Shown piece after piece: positions 52,931 to 61,550 of a stretch of DNA of 64,000 bases; position 1 is the stretch's first letter; every line of letters starts with the position of its first letter. The translations under genes and the position numbers were made by a program. Below the pieces are notes generated by a model. The model ran no database searches. It was not told the origin of the DNA and saw only the letters and a list, made by a program, of their open reading frames with translations. This DNA comes from Cyclobacteriaceae bacterium (lineage in GTDB: Bacteria > Bacteroidota > Bacteroidia > Cytophagales > Cyclobacteriaceae), in contig JAHBUB010000012.1 in assembly GCA_019638285.1 (NCBI GenBank), forward strand, positions 1 to 64,000, in the 5' to 3' direction.

Positions 52931-53947
52931 ATGACAAAAGAAAGTAAAGCAAAGGAATACTTGCTGGTTATTGTGGTATCCGTTGTGGGTTCTGTTGCAT
53001 TGACGTACCTAACCTGTGACTCCTGTCATGATGATCCAATGCGATTTTTTTATTATGCTTCCTTATACACTGCTCTCTGGGCTGGCCTCTGGATTGGTAA
53101 TAGTTATATGAATGATTTTCTTAGTGAGAGAATTTCCTGGATAGAAACGCCAATTAAAAGACTTGTTGTGGGAATTATTGCAACGATTCTTTTTACAGTA
53201 ATTGTGGCTATCATTATTCTCAAAGGTTTTGAGTTCGCCATGGGCTTTAGATTCAATAGTTATTTAGAGATTATTCAGGTAACACTGATTATTACATTTT
53301 TCATTTCTCTATTTTTCCATAGCCGAGGATTTTTAATGGAATGGAAACGCTCAGTAGTGGAGGCTGAGCGGTATCAAAAAGAAAGTATAAAAGCCAATTA
53401 TGAAAGTCTAAAGAATCAGGTGAATCCACATTTTCTATTTAACAGCCTCAATGCACTAACAAGTCTGGTTTATGAAGATCAGGACAAGGCAGCAAAATTC
53501 ATTAAACAGTTATCAGATGTATATCGATACGTGTTGGATACGCGTGGTAGAGAAGTGGTTGCCATTGAAGAAGAATTGCAATTTTTAAATTCCTATTTGT
53601 TTCTTCAGGAAATAAGGTTTGGGGGCAAATTAATAATTATGAATGACCTTAAAGAGTTGAAAGGAAACGTACCGCCATTGGCTTTGCAAATGTTGGTGGA
53701 GAATGCTATTAAACACAACATAGTTTCTGAAGCTCAGCCACTGACAATTCAGCTTTATAAAGAGCAGAACAATATGGTGGTGGTTAACAATTTGCAGTTG
53801 AAGAAGGATTTGTCTGAGGGTTTATCTGGGGTGGGGCTGGATAACATTAAAAAGAGATATCAGTTCCTAAGCAACGGTATGATTGAAGTTGTTAAAACTG
53901 AAAATAGTTTTTGTGTAAAACTTCCAATATTGAGCGAGGTGAAATGA
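52931..53947 (+). CDS. LytS-type sensor histidine kinase
   Basis: A 338-residue membrane kinase of the LytS/YehU group. Four hydrophobic helices occupy about residues 8-140, with a Cys pair in LTCDSCHDD after the first helix that could be redox- or metal-sensitive. The His-kinase core begins KNQVNPHFLFNSLNALTSLV (phosphorylated His near residue 165), and the ATPase part includes LQMLVENAIKHNIV and GVGLDNIKKRY. It overlaps the response regulator gene by 4 bases (ATGA), a classical coupled pair. Its signal is unknown; the receptor operon just upstream is a plausible target or source. Confidence 0.93.
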   Translation: MTKESKAKEYLLVIVVSVVGSVALTYLTCDSCHDDPMRFFYYASLYTALWAGLWIGNSYMNDFLSERISWIETPIKRLVVGIIATILFTVIVAIIILKGFEFAMGFRFNSYLEIIQVTLIITFFISLFFHSRGFLMEWKRSVVEAERYQKESIKANYESLKNQVNPHFLFNSLNALTSLVYEDQDKAAKFIKQLSDVYRYVLDTRGREVVAIEEELQFLNSYLFLQEIRFGGKLIIMNDLKELKGNVPPLALQMLVENAIKHNIVSEAQPLTIQLYKEQNNMVVVNNLQLKKDLSEGLSGVGLDNIKKRYQFLSNGMIEVVKTENSFCVKLPILSEVK

Positions 53948-54705
53948 GAGTATTAATTATTGAAGATGAGCCCTTGGCCGCGACAAGATTAAAAAGCCTG
54001 CTTACTAAGTTGGATACATCAATGACTATGGTTGATGTACTTGATTCGGTGAAGGCTTCAGTAAACTGGTTCAATACATATCAGCCTCCTCAATTGATTT
54101 TTATGGATATTCAATTGGCAGATGGATCCAGTTTTGAGATTTTTGAAAAGGTTACTGTAAAGGCGCCCATTATATTTACTACGGCCTATGATGAATACGC
54201 CATTAAAGCATTTAAGGTAAATAGCATTGATTACCTTTTAAAGCCCATTGATGAGGATAGCCTAATCAAAGCATTGGATAAATTTAGGTCGTTGAACGAG
54301 GTGCAAACGATCCAGCAAACTATTCTTGCTCAAATTGGCTCCACCATGCAACAGTTGACACAGAGGTACAAAGAGCGGTTTGTAATAAAAGTGGGCGATC
54401 ATTTGAAATTTATCGATGTAGGGGACATCCAATACTTTTATAGTGAGGAAAAGATTACGTTTTGCATTACAAATGATAAAAGAAAGCACATACTCGATTT
54501 CACACTCGATCAGCTAGATGAGCTTGTTGATCCTTCTAAGTTTAGCCGGATAAATCGAAAATATATTGTGAGTATTAATAGTATCATTGATGTAATTAGC
54601 CATACTAATAGCAGGCTAAAGCTTATTTTAAAGGCCAGTGATGACAATGACGTAATTGTAGCCCGTGAACGGGTACAAAGTTTTAAAAATTGGCTTGACA
54701 GATAG
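53944..54705 (+). CDS. LytTR-family response regulator
   Basis: A 253-residue regulator with a receiver domain (residues 1-120, MRVLIIEDEP, phospho-acceptor Asp55 in LIFMDIQLADG, Lys in DYLLKPID) and a LytTR DNA-binding domain (about 150-253, RFVIKVGDHLKFIDVGDIQYFYSEE ... FSRINRKYIVSINSI). The ATG at 53944, overlapping the kinase stop codon, is the natural start; longer versions lack support. LytTR regulators bind imperfect direct repeats; no such site was identified with confidence in the upstream receptor promoter. Confidence 0.94.
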   Translation: MRVLIIEDEPLAATRLKSLLTKLDTSMTMVDVLDSVKASVNWFNTYQPPQLIFMDIQLADGSSFEIFEKVTVKAPIIFTTAYDEYAIKAFKVNSIDYLLKPIDEDSLIKALDKFRSLNEVQTIQQTILAQIGSTMQQLTQRYKERFVIKVGDHLKFIDVGDIQYFYSEEKITFCITNDKRKHILDFTLDQLDELVDPSKFSRINRKYIVSINSIIDVISHTNSRLKLILKASDDNDVIVARERVQSFKNWLDR

Positions 54706-54708
54706 ACT

Positions 54709-55797
54709 CTATTCTTGATTCATAAAATCGCTGATCAGGCAGTGAAAATGATGAGTTCCCTTTTCTTGTTTTACTGAATACCGCCCATGTTTATAAAACC
54801 GAGAACGGATTCCCTTTTGAACATTTTGCACAATATCTTCATCCTCCATCTCCACAGTATGGAGATCAGATCCTGCGCCATGATCAAGTTTGCCTTCATC
54901 CCAAACATAAGATAGAAACGACACCTTACATTGATCAACAGCTATTGGATCGACAATGTTAATGGATAACCCCCAAGGATAGAAGTTAAACATCATGTTG
55001 GGGAAAACCCAGAAATAATACCCGGCAATTTTTTTTCCATAGTCCACTGATTCTTTGGGTAAATCGAAGACATGTTCGTCCTTTTTTGCAATACCAATTT
55101 GAAGAGAGCTGTATTTATTCAATTCAATGGTATAATTACCATAATCAATAGCAGCGTTAAGGCCTGCATGCACAAAAGGTATATGGAATCCCTCTAGGTA
55201 ATTTTCGCAATACAGTGCCCAGTTTGAAGAGACTATATAAGATTTGGACAAGTCTGGTCTGAGTTTGAATTCCGAAAGGGGCATCCAATTCACTCGTTCC
55301 ATCATTGGCCCAAGGAATTGGTCAGCGGATGTTTTTGCATTTAGGGATGTGAATATCCACTTACCCCATTCGTAGAGAGGCACAGAGGTTAAATCATCAT
55401 CTTTTGTGGGAAAGTTTTCAACTTCCTTAAACTCGGGCATGGATTGGAATTTTCCGTCTAAAGAAAATCTTCTGCCATGGTATTTACACCTGAGGTCATT
55501 GACTTTGCATGGTTCCTCTATCAAGAGATTCCCTCTATGGGTACATACATTTGACAAACAACGGAGATTTCCGGTTTTATCTCGGCAAAGTATTAATGGT
55601 TCATTGATATAATCTTCTAATAGATTTACAGGGATTGCGAAACCATTCTCTTTTACCTGATCGGTATCGCCAACCAATTGCCACGTTTTACTAAATATTT
55701 TTTCTTTGGCCGCTTCGTAGTATTCCTGACTAAGGTAAAAATCGGTGGATAGCGTTTTCGCTGTAGCAATATTGTTATCCATTATTAATTTCTTCAT
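54709..55797 (-). CDS. Rieske 2Fe-2S aromatic ring-hydroxylating oxygenase, alpha subunit
   Basis: A 362-residue oxygenase subunit. The Rieske cluster ligands CTHRG and CKYHGRRF lie at about residues 86-110. The mononuclear iron site is in SNWALYCENYLEGFHIPFVHAGL (about 190-212), with a C-terminal Asp in the catalytic domain. The family includes aromatic dioxygenases, choline/carnitine monooxygenases and related demethylases; no small subunit, ferredoxin or reductase gene is adjacent, so the substrate is unknown and electron donors must lie elsewhere. ATG at 55797 is preferred over a TTG six codons upstream. It converges with the LytTR gene, 3 bases apart. Confidence 0.9.
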   Translation of the reverse strand: MKKLIMDNNIATAKTLSTDFYLSQEYYEAAKEKIFSKTWQLVGDTDQVKENGFAIPVNLLEDYINEPLILCRDKTGNLRCLSNVCTHRGNLLIEEPCKVNDLRCKYHGRRFSLDGKFQSMPEFKEVENFPTKDDDLTSVPLYEWGKWIFTSLNAKTSADQFLGPMMERVNWMPLSEFKLRPDLSKSYIVSSNWALYCENYLEGFHIPFVHAGLNAAIDYGNYTIELNKYSSLQIGIAKKDEHVFDLPKESVDYGKKIAGYYFWVFPNMMFNFYPWGLSINIVDPIAVDQCKVSFLSYVWDEGKLDHGAGSDLHTVEMEDEDIVQNVQKGIRSRFYKHGRYSVKQEKGTHHFHCLISDFMNQE

Positions 55798-55898
55798 AAA
55801 CCTAAATTTATTCAAATTATTGGATGGATTTCAGATTAATATATTGTTTTCTCTTTATAAGAGTTTTATGTGGTTAATTTAAAATTAGGATTTGGGAA

Positions 55899-56117
55899 TT
55901 GAATATTAGGAGAGCTTTAAGAAATGCTGTATTGAACAAGCGCATCTCAGCGAAGAAATTGAACCTTTTTGGTGGTAGGGAGAATGATGTGCCAACCGAG
56001 GAGTTGTCAATAAAGATAAAGGCAATGTATAAAATGTCTTACCCGAAACTATTTGGCTACCATTGTATAGATGAAGAATATTACAATAAGAAGGATCCAA
56101 ACCCCGTACATGATTAA
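55899..56117 (+). CDS. Doubtful small ORF, 72 residues
   Basis: A plus-strand frame from TTG at 55899 to TAA at 56115 encodes a basic 72-residue polypeptide (NIRRALRNAVLNKRISAKKL, later SYPKLFGYHCIDEEYYNKKD). Composition is protein-like and it occupies a gap between divergent genes, but the start is non-ATG, no family is recognised, and the opposite strand is also open over part of it. Listed only as a possibility. Confidence 0.25.
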   Translation: MNIRRALRNAVLNKRISAKKLNLFGGRENDVPTEELSIKIKAMYKMSYPKLFGYHCIDEEYYNKKDPNPVHD

Positions 56118-56293
56118 ATCTGTCCTCACATAAGCACGATATTCATTCCACATTTTCTTCATCCTTGTTAACATCTTGTAAAATTACACAAAGCAGGAAA
56201 TCAATTATAGTAGCTAATGCAAATTTGGCGATTAATAGGATTAAAATTTAATAATACAGAAGTATGGTAGTTTGAGGTTACTAACGTAGCTTA

Positions 56294-59200
56294 ATGGCCG
56301 TATTTTATTTTGAAATGATAATTACTAAAATGGGTTTGGCGGTATCTATCTGCCTGTTCTTTATCGGAGTGAGTAAAGGTCAGGAATCTGTCACTCAAGA
56401 GACGAGCCCTGCCAGCATGAAGTGGTACCAGATTAACACCCACCATTTTAGAATACTGTATCCTTATGGATTTGAAAAGGAGGCAGAGCGTGTGGCCAAT
56501 ACGCTTGAGCACATCCGGGAGCCAGAAGCAGCAAGCCTCGAGGTCATGCCGAAAAAGATATCGGTAATACTGCATAGTCAATCCGCCATTTCCAATGGAT
56601 TTGTGACCCTTGCACCCAGAAGATCGGAGTTTTATGCGATGCCTCCACAGAATTACAATTTTATTGGCACCAACGAATGGCTTACATTACTTTCTTCTCA
56701 TGAATATCGCCACGTTGTTCAGTTTCAGAAGAGTTTGACGGGGTTTAACAAAGGGATTCATCTGCTATTTGGCCAGCTTGCTCAGGCAAGTATGGCTTTT
56801 GTGGCAGTACCTCAATGGTTTTGGGAAGGAGATGCGGTAGCTACTGAGACCGCATTTACTTCCAGTGGAAGGGGAAGGATACCGGAGTTTGATATGTTGT
56901 TAAGAACAAATTTGCTAGAGGGAAGGAATTTTAATTACCACAAACAATATTTAAGATCGTATAAAAACAATGTCCCCGATCATTATGTATTAGGCTATCA
57001 CATGGTTTCCTATTTACGGAAGAAAACAGGGAATCCGCAAGTATGGTCTGACATTACAAAGCGTGCATGGAGTATTCCATTTATCCCATTTACTTTTTCT
57101 AATGCTATTAAAAAGGAAACGGGCATGTATGTGACCGATCTCTACAAAGAGATGGCCCTTGATTTGAAAAAAAATTGGAAGGAACAACAAGACGCACTTG
57201 CGCTGACCCAATTTGAAAAAATAAATAAGAGGCCGACCAAAGTCTATACTGATTATTTGTATCCTCAACCATTGAGTAATGGAAAGATTGTAGCGCTTAA
57301 AACGGGAATTGGAGACTTCTCCCAATTGGTAACACTTACTGAAGGCGGAGCAGAGAAGAAACAGTTTGTGCCTGGGCCCATCAATGATGCAGGGATGCTT
57401 TCTGTGGCGGCCGATAGGGCAGTTTGGAATGAATATCGTTTTGACCCGCGTTGGCGAACTAGATCATATTCAATTATAAAAGGGTTTGATTTTAATACTG
57501 GCAAGTCCAAAGTAATTGCAAAACATGAACGCTACGGTGCTGCGGCTTTATCTTCGGATGGAAATAGAGTGGCAACCGTTCAAGTAGATGAATCTTATCA
57601 AAATAACCTGATGATTTTGGATTACAATACAGGTGCGGTAGTTAAAAAGATAGAGAACCAAGATAATCATATCCTAACCATGCCCAGGTGGAGCCATGAT
57701 GGAAAACAAATAGTCTACATTCAATTAAGCAATGACGGAAAACAAATAATGGCGTTCGATGTCGCTTCATCTGTGATAAAACCATTGTACCAGGCAGGTG
57801 ACGAGAATGTTGGGCATCCTGTTTTGTTTGATAATTTTTTAATATTCAACTCATCTTATAGTGGTATTGATAATATTTATGCTCTGGATATAGCTACACA
57901 GAAGCGTTATCAAATTACATCTGGTAAATATGGCGCGTTCAACCCTTCCATTTCTGAAGATGGAAAAACAATGTATTACAATGAGCAAACCAAAGATGGT
58001 TTTGATGTCGTGAAAATACCTTTTGATCCGGAGAAATGGACAGCCATTGAAGCGGTAGCAGTGCAGCCAAGCCTTTTTGCCAATATGCTTTCGGAGCAAG
58101 AGGGGCAGCCTACATTGATGGAATCAATCCCTACGATCGAGTATGAGCGCAAACGCTATCATCGTGCCAGTGGAATGATGAATCTGCACTCATGGGGACC
58201 TTATTTTACCAACTCAATATACCAGGCCAATTTGGGGATTACATCCAAGGATATTTTAAGTACCACTGAGATAAGTGGCGGATATACCTATGACATCAAT
58301 GAAAAAACCGGTGCTTGGGGTGCTGGAATTAGCTATCAAGGAATGTATCCTATAATTGATGGAAACTTCAGTTATGCTAAACGAAGTAACTCTGATGCTA
58401 TTTTTGGTAGAGATGTCGAATTTAAATGGACCGAGATTGGTGGAGCGATTGGAATCAGGGTTCCTTTGATCCTGACTAGCTCAAAATATAATACAAGTTT
58501 GTCGGTTGGAAATTCGGTGGGGTACACACAAGTCTCCGGATTTAAAAATGCTGTAAGTGAGAATGGAGTGGTTATTTCTTCTGGGTTTGGAAGGCTGGTG
58601 CCTGCAAACGATTCACTGGCATATAACTTTACAGATAAAGCCAGTAACGGGGATTTATTATATAATCAATTCTCCTTCAGCTTCATCAATTTATTAAAAC
58701 GGAGTCGGAGAGACTTTAATTCTAAGTATGGACAATCTTTAGCGTTTGAAGCATACAACACACCCTACGGGGGCGATTTTGTTGGGCACTTATATGTCGC
58801 CAGAGGTGCTTTTTATTTTCCTGGGCTACTCAAACATCATTCTCTTTATTTTAGAGGGGGCTATCAGCAAAGATTGTCCGACTTAAATTTTGATACCTAT
58901 ACTTTTAGAAATAAGCTCGCTAAACCTAGAGGCTATTCTTATCCACAAGACTCACGCTTTTATTCAATTTCGACCAACTATGCGCTGCCCTTATGGTACC
59001 CTGATATTAGCATTGGACCGATTTTAAATATCCAACGGATCAAAGCAAACTTGTTTTATGATTATGGAAATGGGGAAGGGCATCAATATTTTTATCGTTT
59101 TGAATCGGGGCAACCCACTACCGTATATTCTATTAACAATGCCGATGTGTACCAATCCTTTGGTGCCGAAATAACTTTTGATATTAACATAATGAGATTC

Positions 59201-59305
59201 CTGCCCCAATTTGAATTGGGACTCAGGAGCTCCTATACCAAGGCCAATCGATTTAACGAGGGAGGGGCCGTCTTTGAGTTTATCTTGGGAAATATTCCAT
59301 TCTGA
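56294..59305 (+). CDS. Zincin metallopeptidase-like protein with beta-propeller and outer-membrane barrel
   Basis: A 1003-residue exported protein with three parts. After a signal peptide (cleavage near residue 30; the true start may be ATG 56315 or 56330) comes a gluzincin-like domain (about 45-300) with HEYRH at 136-140 and a candidate third ligand Glu178 in WFWEGDA. Residues about 310-600 contain TolB/PD40-like propeller blades (ALSSDGNRVATVQ, WSHDGKQIVYIQ, SISEDGKTMYYNE). The last 370 residues alternate like a transmembrane beta-barrel and end in Phe, as BAM substrates do. It suggests a surface peptidase carried on its own membrane anchor. Substrate is unknown; the gene stands alone. Confidence 0.82.
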   Translation: MAVFYFEMIITKMGLAVSICLFFIGVSKGQESVTQETSPASMKWYQINTHHFRILYPYGFEKEAERVANTLEHIREPEAASLEVMPKKISVILHSQSAISNGFVTLAPRRSEFYAMPPQNYNFIGTNEWLTLLSSHEYRHVVQFQKSLTGFNKGIHLLFGQLAQASMAFVAVPQWFWEGDAVATETAFTSSGRGRIPEFDMLLRTNLLEGRNFNYHKQYLRSYKNNVPDHYVLGYHMVSYLRKKTGNPQVWSDITKRAWSIPFIPFTFSNAIKKETGMYVTDLYKEMALDLKKNWKEQQDALALTQFEKINKRPTKVYTDYLYPQPLSNGKIVALKTGIGDFSQLVTLTEGGAEKKQFVPGPINDAGMLSVAADRAVWNEYRFDPRWRTRSYSIIKGFDFNTGKSKVIAKHERYGAAALSSDGNRVATVQVDESYQNNLMILDYNTGAVVKKIENQDNHILTMPRWSHDGKQIVYIQLSNDGKQIMAFDVASSVIKPLYQAGDENVGHPVLFDNFLIFNSSYSGIDNIYALDIATQKRYQITSGKYGAFNPSISEDGKTMYYNEQTKDGFDVVKIPFDPEKWTAIEAVAVQPSLFANMLSEQEGQPTLMESIPTIEYERKRYHRASGMMNLHSWGPYFTNSIYQANLGITSKDILSTTEISGGYTYDINEKTGAWGAGISYQGMYPIIDGNFSYAKRSNSDAIFGRDVEFKWTEIGGAIGIRVPLILTSSKYNTSLSVGNSVGYTQVSGFKNAVSENGVVISSGFGRLVPANDSLAYNFTDKASNGDLLYNQFSFSFINLLKRSRRDFNSKYGQSLAFEAYNTPYGGDFVGHLYVARGAFYFPGLLKHHSLYFRGGYQQRLSDLNFDTYTFRNKLAKPRGYSYPQDSRFYSISTNYALPLWYPDISIGPILNIQRIKANLFYDYGNGEGHQYFYRFESGQPTTVYSINNADVYQSFGAEITFDINIMRFLPQFELGLRSSYTKANRFNEGGAVFEFILGNIPF

Positions 59306-59387
59306 TGTGACCCGTTCTAATTTGAATATGGTTGTTTTTACAGCTATTTTTGAAGAATTGATTCTAATTTAATATAGCGTTATAACA

Positions 59388-60992
59388 ATGGCAGAAATAG
59401 TCCGAATGCCGAAAATGAGCGATACCATGACCGAAGGGGTGATCGCCAAATGGCATAAAAAGGTGGGTGATACAGTTAAGTCTGGAGAACTGATGGCAGA
59501 AATAGAGACAGACAAGGCTACGATGGATTACGAGTCGTTTAATGAGGGTGTGGTTTTACATCTTGGCGCTAAAGAGGGGGAAGCAGTTCAAATAAATGGT
59601 ATACTGGCAGTTGTAGGTAAGAAAGGGGAGGATTTTAAGGAATTGTTGGCAAGTTCATCTCAAACTAAAACAGCTGCCACGGGGGGCGAATCAGAAACAT
59701 CACAAAATAAAGAAACAGCAGTGGCAGAACAGGTAGATACTTCAAACATCAAAGCCGAGTTGGTATTGATGCCAAAAATGAGCGATACAATGGCCGAGGG
59801 TGTAATCGCAGCCTGGCACAAAAAAGTGGGAGACACAGTGAAGTCAGGAGAACTAATGGCCGAGATAGAAACAGACAAAGCGACAATGGAATACGAGTCG
59901 TACCATACGGGGACTGTACTTTACATTGGTGCCAAAGAAAAAGAATCCATTCCGGTGAATGGCGTCCTAGCTATTATTGGTGAAAAAGATGCTGATTGGA
60001 AGACTTTATTAAAATCATCACAGCAAACTGAAGCTCCGAAGGAGGAGAAGAGCGCCAGCACACCTGCAGCCTCCACTACGCCTACCTCTCAGTCTTCAAG
60101 TTCGTCATCATCACAACCCAGCAATGGTAGATTGAAGGCTTCACCACTGGCAAAAAAGATGGCCAAAGACCTTGGCTATGATATTAGTAAAATTGAAGGT
60201 TCGGGTGATCAGGGGCGGATTACAAAGAGAGATATAGAAAACTTTAAGCCGGGAGCCTCTGCCTCTAAAGAATCAGGAGCAGCCGTTGCGTTGCCATCTG
60301 TGGTAGGTGAAGAGAGCTTTGAAGAGATCACTCTTTCTCAGATGCGCAAAACAATCGCTCGTAGGTTGTCAGAGAGCAAGTTTACAGCGCCTCATTTTTA
60401 TCTTACCATGGAGATCAACATGGACAAGGCTGTGGAAGCACGTAAGAGCATCAATGAAGTGGCTCCTGTAAAGATTTCTTTTAATGATTTTGTAATAAAG
60501 GCAGTGGCAGCAGCTTTGCGTCAACATCCGGATGTCAATGTTTCGTGGTTGGGAGATAAAATTCGAAAAAACCACCATATACATATTGGGGTGGCCGTTG
60601 CCGTTAATGATGGTTTGGTTGTTCCTGTAGTTCGTTTTGCAGATAACAAATCGTTAGCTCATATTTCTTCTGAAGTGAAAAACCTTGCGCAACGCGCGCA
60701 TGACAAAAAACTTCAGCCAAGTGATTGGGAGGGAAGTACTTTTACCATCTCTAATCTTGGAATGTTTGGAATTGAAGAATTTACGGCCATTATCAATCCT
60801 CCTGATGCTTGTATTCTAGCAGTAGGGGGAATAAAGGAAACTCCCATTGTGAAAAACGGACAAGTGGTACCCGGAAATATAATGAAGGTAACCATGTCTT
60901 GTGATCACCGTGCAGTAGATGGTGCGGTAGGATCAGCCTTCCTTAAGACCCTAAAAGGTTTGTTGGAGGATCCTGTAAGAATCCTTATTTGA
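59388..60992 (+). CDS. Pyruvate dehydrogenase complex E2, dihydrolipoamide acetyltransferase
   Basis: A 534-residue E2 core enzyme that transfers acetyl groups to CoA. Two lipoyl domains (about residues 2-78 and 124-200) have lipoylated Lys43 and Lys164 in ETDKATM. A Ser/Pro/Thr linker follows, then the E1/E3-binding domain (about 247-285, ASPLAKKMAKDLGYD ... GRITKRDIE) and the catalytic domain (about 310-534) with His507 and Asp511 in CDHRAVDG. The two lipoyl domains are nearly identical even at DNA level, suggesting a recent duplication. Pyruvate rather than another 2-oxoacid is the likeliest substrate. E1 and E3 genes are not in the window. Confidence 0.93.
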   Translation: MAEIVRMPKMSDTMTEGVIAKWHKKVGDTVKSGELMAEIETDKATMDYESFNEGVVLHLGAKEGEAVQINGILAVVGKKGEDFKELLASSSQTKTAATGGESETSQNKETAVAEQVDTSNIKAELVLMPKMSDTMAEGVIAAWHKKVGDTVKSGELMAEIETDKATMEYESYHTGTVLYIGAKEKESIPVNGVLAIIGEKDADWKTLLKSSQQTEAPKEEKSASTPAASTTPTSQSSSSSSSQPSNGRLKASPLAKKMAKDLGYDISKIEGSGDQGRITKRDIENFKPGASASKESGAAVALPSVVGEESFEEITLSQMRKTIARRLSESKFTAPHFYLTMEINMDKAVEARKSINEVAPVKISFNDFVIKAVAAALRQHPDVNVSWLGDKIRKNHHIHIGVAVAVNDGLVVPVVRFADNKSLAHISSEVKNLAQRAHDKKLQPSDWEGSTFTISNLGMFGIEEFTAIINPPDACILAVGGIKETPIVKNGQVVPGNIMKVTMSCDHRAVDGAVGSAFLKTLKGLLEDPVRILI

Positions 60993-61004
60993 GTCTAAAC
61001 TCTA

Positions 61005-61544
61005 ATGGAAAAAATTCGGTCCACAACTATACTTGCTGTGCTGCACAATGGCGAAGTGGCCATTGGTGGAGATGGACAAGCATCCATGGGCAATACCGTA
61101 GCTAAAAGCAACGTAAAGAAATTGCGTAAACTGCAAGATGGAAAAATTGTAGTTGGCTTTGCCGGTTCGACAGCAGATGCTTTTACTTTGTTAGATAGGT
61201 TCGAAGAGAAATTAAATTCTTTTGGTGGCAACATGAAAAGAGCTGCCATCGAATTGGCCAAAGATTGGCGCATGGATCGCTACCTCAGAAGACTGGAAGC
61301 CATGATGATTACTACCAGCAAAGATGAATTACTCGTGCTTTCTGGCACGGGTGATGTGTTGGAGCCCGATAACCAGGTAGCAGCGATAGGTTCTGGAGCC
61401 ATGTATGCACAAGCGGCAGCGCTTGCTCTCAAAAAGCATGCACCACAACTCTCTGCCGAAGAAATAGTGAAGGAAAGTCTGCATATCGCTGCAGATATTT
61501 GTGTGTTCACCAATCACAATCTGATCATCGAAAAACCGCTGTAA
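61005..61544 (+). CDS. hslV: ATP-dependent protease subunit HslV
   Basis: A 179-residue proteasome-like peptidase that works with the HslU ATPase. The N-terminal MEKIRS would be removed to expose Thr7 as nucleophile (TTILAV), followed by [26 protein letters not shown], the family signature, and [21 protein letters not shown]. Length and motifs are normal. It lies 12 bases after the E2 gene and is probably co-transcribed with it. hslU is not adjacent within the window, which is common in Bacteroidota. Confidence 0.96.
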   Translation: MEKIRSTTILAVLHNGEVAIGGDGQASMGNTVAKSNVKKLRKLQDGKIVVGFAGSTADAFTLLDRFEEKLNSFGGNMKRAAIELAKDWRMDRYLRRLEAMMITTSKDELLVLSGTGDVLEPDNQVAAIGSGAMYAQAAALALKKHAPQLSAEEIVKESLHIAADICVFTNHNLIIEKPL

Positions 61545-61550
61545 TTCTTA

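Noticed and set aside
55906-56100. Minus-strand 64-codon frame opposite the doubtful 72-codon frame
   Set aside because: Composition is not protein-like and it lacks a sensible start context; at most one of the two overlapping frames can be real.
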